The notes beneath the pieces were generated by a model that saw nothing but the letters and a program-made list of their open reading frames with translations, was not told the origin of the DNA and ran no database searches. From contig NZ_CP107989.1 in NCBI RefSeq assembly GCF_041435015.1, positions 7,006,001 through 7,070,000 on the forward strand: a stretch of DNA of 64,000 nt, written 5' to 3'. The position numbers and the translations under genes are program-made. This stretch comes from Streptomyces canus (GTDB lineage: Bacteria > Actinomycetota > Actinomycetes > Streptomycetales > Streptomycetaceae). Shown here one piece after another: positions 26,201-32,683 of the stretch (within the stretch, counting starts at the first letter, position 1; every line of letters begins with the position of its first letter).

Positions 26201-26520
26201 TCGACGAGGCGCGCGCCCACGCCGAGGAGGCCCTGCGGCTGGCCCGTGCCCACTCCTTCCGTGTGGTGGAGGGCCAGGCCCTGACCGCCCTGTCCGAGAC
26301 GGCCGAGTCCGGGCAGGACCGCGCCACCGCCGTCGCACTCGCCGAGCAGGCCCTGACCGTCCACCGGGAAACCGGTCACCGCCTCGGCGAGGCCCGCACC
26401 CTCGTGGCACTCGCCGGCCTCCACCGGAGCACCGACACGACCCGTGCCGAACTGCTGGGCCAACAGGCCCTCGCCGTCTTCGCGGACGTCGGAGTACCCG
26501 AGGACGTCACCCGTCTCTGA
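23233..26520 (+). CDS. AfsR/SARP-type regulator with NB-ARC and TPR domains; TTA codon
   Basis: I use GTG 23233 (GGGAGGC upstream), giving 1095 residues; in-frame starts at 23140 and 23188 would add low-quality sequence. Domains in order are an OmpR-like winged helix DNA-binding region (FEVLGPLRAWRGPVRLELGP to SVIRSGKGWYRFAVEG, residues 9-105), a bacterial transcriptional activation domain (to about 260), an NB-ARC ATPase with Walker A AIGGAAGIGKTALAVHWAHQ near 325 and LVLLDNAASADQVRPLLP, then about 400 residues of tetratricopeptide repeats. This is the layout of AfsR-like activators of secondary metabolism. Codon 17 (23281-23283) is TTA, so translation may need the bldA tRNA. No biosynthetic cluster is adjacent. 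Confidence 0.9.
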   Translation: MDGGSPDLLRFEVLGPLRAWRGPVRLELGPVKRQAVLAALLLSEGAVISHERLLDAVWGTQPPAGGPKVLPTHVNSLRRALDPKGAPPAESVIRSGKGWYRFAVEGVRLDTAELAERSRAALRTGAAGDLTTAAEQLASALGLFRGEPLANLPGPFARAERERLTERRRTLRLERLKCLVQLGRFGDALDELGGPSAFSVADRYDESLTALRIRALYGSGRQAEALTAYEELRIRLRDELGADPGEELRRLHGALLRQDDAFLLPAPPPTPAPREGKVPAELPHDAAGFAGRTGELALLHALLPPEQGRRDPANTVVISAIGGAAGIGKTALAVHWAHQVRDRFPDGQLYVNLHGFDHDRRPLEPREALELLLSGLGLRASEIPPDQESQARVLRTLLSGRRVLVLLDNAASADQVRPLLPATPTCCVLVTSRNRLGDLVARDGAHALALDLLQPDAARALLSRTLGAHRVDHDQHAVGELIRLCGSLPLALRVAAARLAGDPALRTADLVAEMTEGSRLDALETDGDAGSPLRTAFSVSYGALTPDARRLFRLLGLFPGADFTAEAAAAFLDAPLSRARRLLGTLAAAHLVEPVTAGRYRFHDLVREYAGERALAEETTPEREAALERLLLWYLHAARATAGTGLFPELPSSLRAGEYPGVPSDEPGRWLDAERANLLAVIDHAGRHGPRPVAWYLTSTLFSQFWIHVSRKTWLTTVKTVLEAAEAEGDLFGQSATHCSLSAARWDRGHVRQAMEHATRALDISRELGWTAGEASALGLRAFAKWSMARLDSAYDDLTTGLRLFSAVGNPHFEGFGLVGLGMACRDLGRLREAADHLERALGLDAERSRWDNGPAVQVLGGVYWELGRLAEGLDLLGPGVTSDERGGYRDGRAMMLAAAAKIYLELGRHQEGLALAERALAMDRDTKRYWIQPGILNTVAAAHRKLGPPDEALRADRQALALAREAGFSRAEADTLVSLALTHQLLGRLDEARAHAEEALRLARAHSFRVVEGQALTALSETAESGQDRATAVALAEQALTVHRETGHRLGEARTLVALAGLHRSTDTTRAELLGQQALAVFADVGVPEDVTRL

Positions 26521-26731
26521 GTTCCATCCCGGCCGGTTTCGCCGGCTCGACCAAGTCGTCGAAGAGGGCGGCCACCGGGTCCACGGGCGGATTCAGTGCC
26601 GTGAGTACGGGGCGGAGTTCCTTCCAGTCCGCGACCGGGAGGGTGCCGAGACAGTCCTGCGCCGAGGCCGCGTCTCCCTCGCAGGACGCCCTGAACCTGC
26701 TGGCCAGCTGGGCCGCGACCGACGACGACAT
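26507..26731 (-). CDS. Possible small hypothetical protein (74 aa), convergent
   Basis: An open minus-strand frame from ATG 26731 whose translation (MSSSVAAQLASRFRASCEGD, then WKELRPVLTALNPPVDPVAA) looks like ordinary helical protein rather than a GC shadow. Its stop overlaps the last 14 bases of the AfsR-like gene. The ribosome-binding site is weak (GGGGCGG about 9 bases upstream). No family is recognised. It is a plausible gene but could be spurious. Confidence 0.35.
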   Translation of the reverse strand: MSSSVAAQLASRFRASCEGDAASAQDCLGTLPVADWKELRPVLTALNPPVDPVAALFDDLVEPAKPAGMELRDG

Positions 26732-26763
26732 CGAGCGGTCCGCCCCGGACGACGACTCGGAGC

Positions 26764-26796
26764 CGGCCGACCCGGCCGACCCGGCCGACCCGGCCG
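26764..26796. repeat. Short tandem repeat, 9-bp unit
   Basis: The unit CCGACCCGG recurs in tandem about three and a half times, then degenerates (CCGAGACACCCGAC). It lies in a non-coding gap just upstream of the possible minus-strand gene. It may be a simple slippage repeat. Confidence 0.5.
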
Positions 26797-26919
26797 AGAC
26801 ACCCGACTGAACGACTCGGTGGCTTCCCTGACCGGCTTACCTCCCGGGTAATCGACCCCGGTTCGCCCCGCGTGCCAGGCTCGTCGGCGTACGGAGCCCT
26901 ACCGACCGGGGAGGACACC

Positions 26920-27264
26920 ATGACCGCCTACGCCATCGCCCACCTGCGGGAAGCTCCGCCGCATCCGGAGATCGCCGAGTACATCGAGCGCATCCCGGCC
27001 ACCTTCGAGCCGTACGGCGGACGCTTCCTCGTGCATGGCGCGGGGCACGAGGTGAAGGAAGGCGGCTGGCCGGGACATGTCGTGGTCATCGGCTTCCCGG
27101 GGATCGCCGAGGCGCGGGCCTGGTGGGACTCCGCGGCGTATCAGGAGATCGCCCCGCTGCGTTCGCGGCACATCGAGGGCGACATCATCCTCGTCGAGGG
27201 CGTTCCCGACGGTTACGAGCCCGCGGTCACCGCCAAGGCGATGCGGGACGCGCTCGCTTCCTGA
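26920..27264 (+). CDS. DUF1330-domain protein
   Basis: A 114-residue cytoplasmic protein from ATG 26920 (GGGGAGGAC upstream). It shows the DUF1330 ferredoxin-like pattern: YAIAHLREAPPHPEIAEYIE, FEPYGGRFLVHGAGHEVKEG, GHVVVIGFPGIAEARAWWDS, YQEIAPLRSRHIEGDIILVE. The family forms small dimers related to antibiotic-monooxygenase-type folds. The function is unknown. It is transcribed as a single gene, with 77 bases to the next plus-strand start. Confidence 0.88.
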   Translation: MTAYAIAHLREAPPHPEIAEYIERIPATFEPYGGRFLVHGAGHEVKEGGWPGHVVVIGFPGIAEARAWWDSAAYQEIAPLRSRHIEGDIILVEGVPDGYEPAVTAKAMRDALAS

Positions 27265-27341
27265 GGACGTGCTCCCGACTCCCGTGTCCCATGCGACTGT
27301 TGGATACTGGGGCGACTGGCGTACGGAAGGGGGAGGTTCGC

Positions 27342-27821
27342 GTGCCGGACGGACGTGAGGTGGACCAGGCGGCGTTGCTGGATGTCGCCAAGGACGAGGA
27401 CCGGGCACGCAGCCTGCTCCGCGCGCTGCGCACCCTGGGCACCGGGCCCGATCCGAAACTGCGGGAGATGGCGCGCGGGGTGCTGCGCGGTGACCTCACC
27501 GCCGAACAGGCCTTCACCGACCCGGAGTACACCGCCGCCCTGTTCTCCGGCGCCGACAAGGTCCGTCGCGCGGGGGAGCGGCGTTCCGACGCCGAGGCCC
27601 GCGAGGCCCGCGAGGCCGGCGAGCGTTTCGGGGAGTGGCAGCAGGCGCGTCGCACCGAGGAGGAGCGCGAGGATCAGGGCACGGCACAGCCCGACACGGC
27701 GCCCGGTACGGATCCGGGGCAGCAGCCCGCCGGCCCCTGGCGGCACTCCGGCCCGGGCGGGGTGGGCGGCCCGGGCGCCCTGGGCGGCCCCCGCCCGGCA
27801 GGCCCGTTCGGCCACCGCTGA
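27342..27821 (+). CDS. Hypothetical protein with Gly/Pro-rich tail (159 aa)
   Basis: GTG 27342 has GGGGGAGG upstream. Residues 1-95 are charged and helical (REVDQAALLDVAKDEDRARS, LREMARGVLRGDLTAEQAFT). Residues 95-159 are glutamine- and then glycine/proline-rich (PGGVGGPGALGGPRPAGPF). There is no membrane segment. It lies 246 bases upstream of the WXG-like toxin locus in the same direction. Small charged proteins with such tails are often found beside type VII secretion substrates, so it could be an accessory to that locus; this is a guess from position only. Confidence 0.6.
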   Translation: MPDGREVDQAALLDVAKDEDRARSLLRALRTLGTGPDPKLREMARGVLRGDLTAEQAFTDPEYTAALFSGADKVRRAGERRSDAEAREAREAGERFGEWQQARRTEEEREDQGTAQPDTAPGTDPGQQPAGPWRHSGPGGVGGPGALGGPRPAGPFGHR

Positions 27822-28067
27822 ACACCGTGCCTGCCCTGAGCCCCGTGCCTCCGCCGCCGAATTCCAGCCGCCGAACGCGAGACTGCCTCCCGTCGCGCCG
27901 ACACGAACCCTTCTCATCCCGCCCCACCGGGGAGCCCCCCGCCCCACCGACAAACACCCCCACCCCACTCCCTCCCGCACCCCCGGCAAATCCCGCCTCT
28001 CGTAGTAAAGTTCGGCCGTCGTACGCGTGACCTGAAATGGTCCTGCCAAGACAAAGGGGGAACGAAC

Positions 28068-28763
28068 ATGGGGGTCGTGCTGCCCGACGAGGCGGCCTGG
28101 GTGCTGGACCTCATCGGCGTCGAGTGGCCCAACGTCGACGAGGACGACTACCGGGACATGGCCGACGGCCTGCGGTCCTTCGCCTCGCAGATGCGGGAGG
28201 GCAAGGACGCCACGGCGAGCGTCGTCCGGGAGTTCCTGGAAGGGAACGAGGGCATCGCGACCGCGGCCTTCCAGCAGCACTGGGGCAAGGTCAGCGACGT
28301 ACACCTGGAACGGCTCGGCGAAGCGGCCGACCTCGGGGCGATGGCCCTGGACGGCGCCGCCGTGGCCGTGGCCGGAGCCAAGGTCGCCGCCATCGTCCAA
28401 CTGGGCATCCTCGCCGCCGAGATCATCGCCGCCCAGGCCGCCGCGCCGTTCACCCTCGGGCTCTCCGAAGTCGGCGCGCTCGGTGCCACCCAGGCCACCC
28501 GCCTCATCGTGCGGCGGCTGCTGAAGGAGGCCGAGCAACTGCTCGTCGAGGAGCTCATGTCCGTCGCGATGGGCCCGGTCTACTCCGCGCTCGGCACCAT
28601 GGCCACCGACCTCGTCCTCCAGCTCGGCGCCAACGCCGTGGGACTGCAGGACGGTTACAGCCCGGGCAAGACCCTGCACGCGGGCAGCGAGGGCTTCTCC
28701 GAGGGGCTGGACGCCGCCACGGGGACCACGGGGACGTTCACCTCGAAGGGAGGCGCCGCGTGA
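28068..28763 (+). CDS. WXG100-like/CpnT-N-type domain protein, trafficking half of a split polymorphic toxin
   Basis: A 231-residue protein from ATG 28068 (AAAGGGGG 7 bases upstream). Residues 1-95 resemble the helical outer-channel CpnT N-terminal/WXG100-like module (LPDEAAWVLDLIGVEWPNVD, FQQHWGKVSDVHLERLGEAA). Residues 100-200 are alanine-rich hydrophobic helices (GAAVAVAGAKVAAIVQLGIL, AAEIIAAQAAAPFTLGLSEV). Such modules carry polymorphic toxins through type VII secretion. Here no toxin domain follows in frame; the nuclease is encoded by the next gene, whose GTG overlaps this stop (GTGA). Confidence 0.72.
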   Translation: MGVVLPDEAAWVLDLIGVEWPNVDEDDYRDMADGLRSFASQMREGKDATASVVREFLEGNEGIATAAFQQHWGKVSDVHLERLGEAADLGAMALDGAAVAVAGAKVAAIVQLGILAAEIIAAQAAAPFTLGLSEVGALGATQATRLIVRRLLKEAEQLLVEELMSVAMGPVYSALGTMATDLVLQLGANAVGLQDGYSPGKTLHAGSEGFSEGLDAATGTTGTFTSKGGAA

Positions 28764-29569
28764 GCGACACCGTACGCAGCGACCAGGACCTCCACGAGAG
28801 GCTCGCCGACCGGATCACCTCCCAGGCCGACGAGCACGAGTCCGGAGCCCGCCCCCACCTGCGCCGCAGCCGTGCCGGGCTGAACCGGACGCGCGGCAAG
28901 GGCGCCCTGGCGGCGGCCGTCGAGACCGGGGCCGAGAAGATCCTCAAGGCCATCGAGGAGGCCGAGGACCAGCTCCACAAGCACCTCCAGGACGTGTCCA
29001 AGGGTGTGCGGGCGATGGGGGACAACCACGCGCGCAACGACAAGAACATCGAGACGATGCTGCAGAGCATCGTCAAGCGCTCCCGCGACCAGGACACCGT
29101 CCGCGACGGCGGCGGCATCGGCAAGGACCGGCCGGACACGACGAAGGACCCGCACACCGTCACGCTGGAGTGGAAGCCCGGCATGCCCAAGCAGGCCTTC
29201 GAGCGCAAGGCACGGGCTCTGCAGCGGCTCGGCGAGGAGGGGAACCTCTTCAAGTTCAAGGGCAAGACCGAGGACTACCGTGACAAGGAGATCACCAAGC
29301 AGTACAAGGGTGCGCTGGAAGCGCTGATCCGCAGGAACCACAAGGACGACCCCGACTTCGCCGAAGAGGCCGCGGTGGCCGCCCGTAAAATGCAACCCGA
29401 CCACGTCAACGAGCTCCAGACAGGTGGTCCGGACGCGTGGCGTAACCTGCGGATGCTCGACCGGACGACGAACTTCGACATCGGCACGCAGCAGATACGT
29501 CCGCAGATCAGGGATCTTCCGGACGGCAATCCGATCAACATCGACATCAAGTGGTGGCCAGATGACTAA
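28760..29569 (+). CDS. Putative HNH/endonuclease VII-like nuclease toxin, effector half
   Basis: A 269-residue protein from GTG 28760, overlapping the previous stop. Residues 1-150 are charged and helical (LAAAVETGAEKILKAIEEAE, QLHKHLQDVSKGVRAMGDNH). Residues 200-265 carry QPDHVNELQTGGPDAWRNLR followed by MLDRTTNFDIGTQQI. The DHV-x-ELQ-x-GG-x-D-x3-NL-x2-LD-x3-N spacing is the hallmark of HNH/endonuclease VII-fold toxin domains in polymorphic toxin systems. The two following genes look like immunity proteins, the second-to-last overlapping this one by 8 bases. No signal peptide, so export would rely on the partner module. Confidence 0.75.
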   Translation: MSDTVRSDQDLHERLADRITSQADEHESGARPHLRRSRAGLNRTRGKGALAAAVETGAEKILKAIEEAEDQLHKHLQDVSKGVRAMGDNHARNDKNIETMLQSIVKRSRDQDTVRDGGGIGKDRPDTTKDPHTVTLEWKPGMPKQAFERKARALQRLGEEGNLFKFKGKTEDYRDKEITKQYKGALEALIRRNHKDDPDFAEEAAVAARKMQPDHVNELQTGGPDAWRNLRMLDRTTNFDIGTQQIRPQIRDLPDGNPINIDIKWWPDD

Positions 29570-30116
29570 CGCGAGCCCGGCGTCGGCCCGTCTGATCGCG
29601 ACGGTGGACGCTCTGCGGGCGGCACTGGCGGAGAGCCCGGACGTGCTGTCGTTCACGCTCGGCGGGACGATCGACGAGGAGACGGCCGCCGCCGCGGAGG
29701 CCGACGGGGTGCCGCGGGAGTTCCTGGACTTCTGCCGCGTGCTGGACGGCGCGAGCTGCGGGCCGTCCGTGCAGCTCTTCGGCCTGGAGGAGGCCGAGGA
29801 GCACCAGTTCTACTGCGAGCCCGTCGTCGACTCCCCGCTGCCGCTCTCCCCGGAGAAGCTCTACTGCGTCGGGATGATCCAGGAGGCCCCGGTCTACCTC
29901 GACCGCGCGGGCGGCGGTGTCCTCGGCGCCCCGGAAGCTGGCCCCGACTGGGTCGACGCGGAGCGCTTCGACGAGCTCGCGCCCGGCGTCGAGACGTTCT
30001 TCCTGGAGCGGCTGGCCACTCCCGCCGGGTACAAGCGGCTCGCGCTGGTCGACGACGAACTGGTGGAGTACGACGACTGGCTGAAACTGTTGCGACGGGC
30101 CGGTCTCACCGGCTGA
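29562..30116 (+). CDS. SUKH (SMI1/KNR4)-type immunity protein
   Basis: A 184-residue acidic cytoplasmic protein from ATG 29562, overlapping the toxin stop by 8 bases. The fold signature GVPREFLDFCRVLDGASCGP and the following LFGLEEAEEHQFYCEPV are typical of SUKH-superfamily immunity proteins. Tight coupling to the nuclease gene suggests it neutralises that toxin. No strong ribosome-binding site is seen, consistent with translational coupling. Confidence 0.72.
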   Translation: MTNASPASARLIATVDALRAALAESPDVLSFTLGGTIDEETAAAAEADGVPREFLDFCRVLDGASCGPSVQLFGLEEAEEHQFYCEPVVDSPLPLSPEKLYCVGMIQEAPVYLDRAGGGVLGAPEAGPDWVDAERFDELAPGVETFFLERLATPAGYKRLALVDDELVEYDDWLKLLRRAGLTG

Positions 30117-30143
30117 GGCAGGACGAAGGGAAGCAGAGAACGC

Positions 30144-30674
30144 ATGGCCACCCATGACGAGATGACGGAGCTGTTCGGCGCGGACCGCGTGGTCACGCTG
30201 GACCGTGCCGTCGCCGAGGAGCGCGGACTGTCCGAGGCCGACGCCGAGGTGCTGTGCGAGGTCGGTGTGCCCGTCTTCGTCGACGTGCTGTTCACCCTCG
30301 ACACCGCCGAGGAGGGCCCCGATCCCTTCACCGTGGTGCCGGTGGCCGCGGGCGGCGACGAGACACACATCCTCGTGCTCGGCGGCCCCACCGACGACCC
30401 CGCGATGCGGTACTGCCTCGACATGGACCGCGGTTACGTCATCCTCATGTCCTTCGACGCCGAGCCGCGCGCCGAGATCGTGAACCGGACCCTCGCCGAC
30501 CTCGTCGAGTTCCTGTACCGCTTCGCGCTGCGCACCAAGCACCTGGAACAGGCAGCGCCGCAGGACCGCGCCCCGTACACCGACAAGCTCGTCGACTACC
30601 TCAAGGCCCGCGACCCGTACGCGTTCGCACAGCCGGACAGCTGGTGGTCGATGGTCTTCGAGCAGGTCGGCTGA
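30144..30674 (+). CDS. SUKH-4-like immunity protein
   Basis: A 176-residue acidic protein from ATG 30144 (AAGGGAAG upstream), 27 bases after the previous gene. It shows SUKH-4-type features: SEADAEVLCEVGVPVFVDVLF near residue 35, then LVLGGPTDDPAMRYCLDMDR and LVEFLYRFALRTKHLEQAAP. It has no membrane segment. It is a second, distinct immunity-like gene beside one toxin gene, perhaps an orphan against a related toxin from another strain or a partner of the first. Confidence 0.7.
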   Translation: MATHDEMTELFGADRVVTLDRAVAEERGLSEADAEVLCEVGVPVFVDVLFTLDTAEEGPDPFTVVPVAAGGDETHILVLGGPTDDPAMRYCLDMDRGYVILMSFDAEPRAEIVNRTLADLVEFLYRFALRTKHLEQAAPQDRAPYTDKLVDYLKARDPYAFAQPDSWWSMVFEQVG

Positions 30675-30686
30675 GTCCTACGGCGC

Positions 30687-31484
30687 TCATGCCCCGGAGT
30701 CCCAGAACTCCCGCAGCGCGGCGTTGACGGCGGCGGGCCGCTGGGTGTGCGGGTAGTACCCGGGCACCCGTACGAGGCGAGCCCCGAGGGAGTCCGTGAG
30801 GGACTCGGCGACGGCGATCAGCGGGAGACCCACGTGCTCGCGGTACGCCGTCGGCGCGTCCTCCCAGGTCCCGCAGATCATCAGAACCGGCACGGCGGCG
30901 CCCGGGATCGCCGCCCACGGGATCCGCGCCTCCCAGATCGGCCGCTCCCGCATCGACGTGGCGGCGGCCCGCAACCGACGTGGCGTGGGCTCCGGCATCG
31001 GCAGCCCGATGCCCTCCGTGGACGCACGCAGAAACCGCTCCGGCGTGACGTCGTCCTCCGGGACGCCCGGAGCACCGCCGCGTACGCGGTCCAGGAGGTC
31101 CGCGACGACGGGACGGTCCGCGGCCGCGGTGAACGCGGAGGGCTGGATCAACGCGAGGGAACGGACGAGATCGGGCCGCCGCGCGGCGGCGAGAAGAGCC
31201 GCGACACCACCGTTCCCGTGCCCCACTAGGTGCGCGCCACCGCCCAGCACCTCCAGGACGTCCCCGGCATCGACCTCGAAGTCACCGCGCGCGGTGTCCG
31301 GACTGTCGCCGTAACCCCGGCGGTCCATCAGCAGCAGCCGCCTGTCGTCGGCGAGGGGCCGCTGCCCGGCGAACCCGTACACGGCGTCGCTGCCCCAGGT
31401 GAGGATGTTGTGGACGAAGACGGCAGGGGCCCTCTCCCCGGCTCCCTCCCGGTCGTCCCACACGGTCACGTGTACGGCCGTCAT
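30687..31484 (-). CDS. Alpha/beta-hydrolase-fold protein lacking the nucleophile serine
   Basis: A 265-residue protein from ATG 31484 (GAGGGGGG 4 bases upstream). The fold is clear: FVHNILTWGSDAVYGFAGQR, LLMDRRGYGDSPD, and a C-terminal VRVPGYYPHTQRPAAVNAAL that supplies the usual His. At the nucleophile elbow the expected G-x-S-x-G reads GHGNGG, with Gly90 (codon GGG at 31215-31217) where Ser, Asp or Cys should be. It is probably not a classical esterase and could be a non-catalytic or cofactor-type member. It ends 12 bases from the convergent immunity gene. Confidence 0.7.
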   Translation of the reverse strand: MTAVHVTVWDDREGAGERAPAVFVHNILTWGSDAVYGFAGQRPLADDRRLLLMDRRGYGDSPDTARGDFEVDAGDVLEVLGGGAHLVGHGNGGVAALLAAARRPDLVRSLALIQPSAFTAAADRPVVADLLDRVRGGAPGVPEDDVTPERFLRASTEGIGLPMPEPTPRRLRAAATSMRERPIWEARIPWAAIPGAAVPVLMICGTWEDAPTAYREHVGLPLIAVAESLTDSLGARLVRVPGYYPHTQRPAAVNAALREFWDSGA

Positions 31485-31600
31485 GAACCCCCCTCACAGG
31501 TTTCGCCAAGGAACACTTCAGGTACGGCGTGGAGTCTGCCGTGCATGCACGGACACCGACCACGCACCTGGAGCACGACCACTGAGGTGTGCGCGGACCA

Positions 31601-31667
31601 TTGACGCGCAAGGGGTTCGATTCTACGGTCCCGTCCGAAGCTCTGATCGGCGATCGGCATGTCGAAC
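31601..31667 (+). promoter_or_regulatory. Promoter and paired operator of the second GH43 gene
   Basis: TTGACG (31601-31606), a 17-base spacer and TACGGT (31624-31629). The first 8 bases after the -10 T (CCCGTCCG against CCCGTTCG) and the upstream CCATTGAC closely match the promoter at 7393. Two diverged copies of GTTCGAAATTTCGAAC follow: 31633-31648 (10 of 16) and 31652-31667 (12 of 16), starting 19 bp apart and 3 bases after the -10, exactly as at 7425/7444. The LacI-type palindrome of the 7393 promoter is absent. Confidence 0.62.
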
Positions 31668-31713
31668 ACCCTCGCTCGCATCCCCCCACTCGCATCCCCC
31701 AAGGAGCGTCAGC

Positions 31714-32670
31714 GTGCGCCGCACCTCACTTCTGGCCGTTCCCGTCGCCTTCCTGCTGGCCCTGATCCCGGGCACGGCATCCGCCTACCCCAACCCCGGG
31801 ACCGTCACCGGCGCCACCACCATCCACGACCCCACGATGATCCGCACGTCGGCGGGCCGTTATCTGCTGTACGGCACCGGCGGCGGCCTCGGCTACCGCA
31901 CCTCCACCGACCGGATCGCGTTCACCGCCGGCAGCGACGCCTTCACCACCAAGCCGGGCTGGTGGTCGTCGTACGCCACCGAGGCCTGGGCGCCGGACAT
32001 CTCCTACCAGGGCGGCAAGTACCTGATGTACTACGCCGTCTCGACCTTCGGCTCCAACAAGTCCGCCATCGGCCTCGCCACTTCGAGCACCGGCCTGGCC
32101 GGCTCCTGGACCGACCAGGGGACCGTCTACACCTCCACGACCGCCAGCGACTACAACGCCATCGACCCGAACCTGTTCGTCGACGGCGACGGCAAGTGGT
32201 GGCTGTCCTTCGGCAGTTGGTGGACGGGCCTGAAGATGATCCAGATCAACCCGGCCACCGGCAAGCAGCTCTCCACCAACACGACCCGGTACGCGATCGC
32301 CTCCCGGCCCACCGGGACCAAGGCCGTCGAGGCGCCGTACGTCGTCAAGCGAAACGGCTACTACTACCTCTTCGCGTCCTACGACACCTGCTGCGCCGGC
32401 ACCAGTTCGACCTACAAGGTCAAGGTGGGCCGCGCCACCAGTGTCACCGGGCCGTACGTCGACAAGAACGGCGTCTCGATGACGAACAACGGCGGCACCC
32501 CGGTCCTGGAGTCGCACGGCCGGTACATCGGCCCCGGCGGCCAGTCGATCATGAGCGACACCGACGGCGACCTGATCGTCTACCACTACTACGACGGCAA
32601 CGACAACGGCACACCCAAGCTCGGCATCAACCTGCTGAACTGGAGCAGCGGATGGCCCGTCGCCTACTGA
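31714..32670 (+). CDS. Secreted GH43 arabinanase, second copy
   Basis: A 318-residue protein from GTG 31714 (AAGGAG 7 bases upstream). It has a Sec signal, VRRTSLLAVPVAFLLALIPG with cleavage after TASA near residue 24. Catalytic residues are Asp in TIHDPTMI, Asp in NAIDPNLF and Glu in AVEAPYVV. Other stretches parallel the copy at 10638: WAPDISY, TCCAGTSSTYKVKVGRA, HYYDGNDNGTPKLGINLL. The two are clearly paralogues. This copy stands alone, without importer genes, and ends 13 bases from the convergent aminotransferase gene. It probably differs in arabinan chain preference or in expression timing. Confidence 0.88.
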   Translation: MRRTSLLAVPVAFLLALIPGTASAYPNPGTVTGATTIHDPTMIRTSAGRYLLYGTGGGLGYRTSTDRIAFTAGSDAFTTKPGWWSSYATEAWAPDISYQGGKYLMYYAVSTFGSNKSAIGLATSSTGLAGSWTDQGTVYTSTTASDYNAIDPNLFVDGDGKWWLSFGSWWTGLKMIQINPATGKQLSTNTTRYAIASRPTGTKAVEAPYVVKRNGYYYLFASYDTCCAGTSSTYKVKVGRATSVTGPYVDKNGVSMTNNGGTPVLESHGRYIGPGGQSIMSDTDGDLIVYHYYDGNDNGTPKLGINLLNWSSGWPVAY

Positions 32671-32683
32671 CCGCGGACACCGC

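Noticed and set aside
23281..26463. A 1060-codon minus-strand open frame opposite the AfsR-like gene
   Set aside because: The plus strand encodes a complete, domain-consistent regulator with a start signal; the antisense product has biased composition and no motif.
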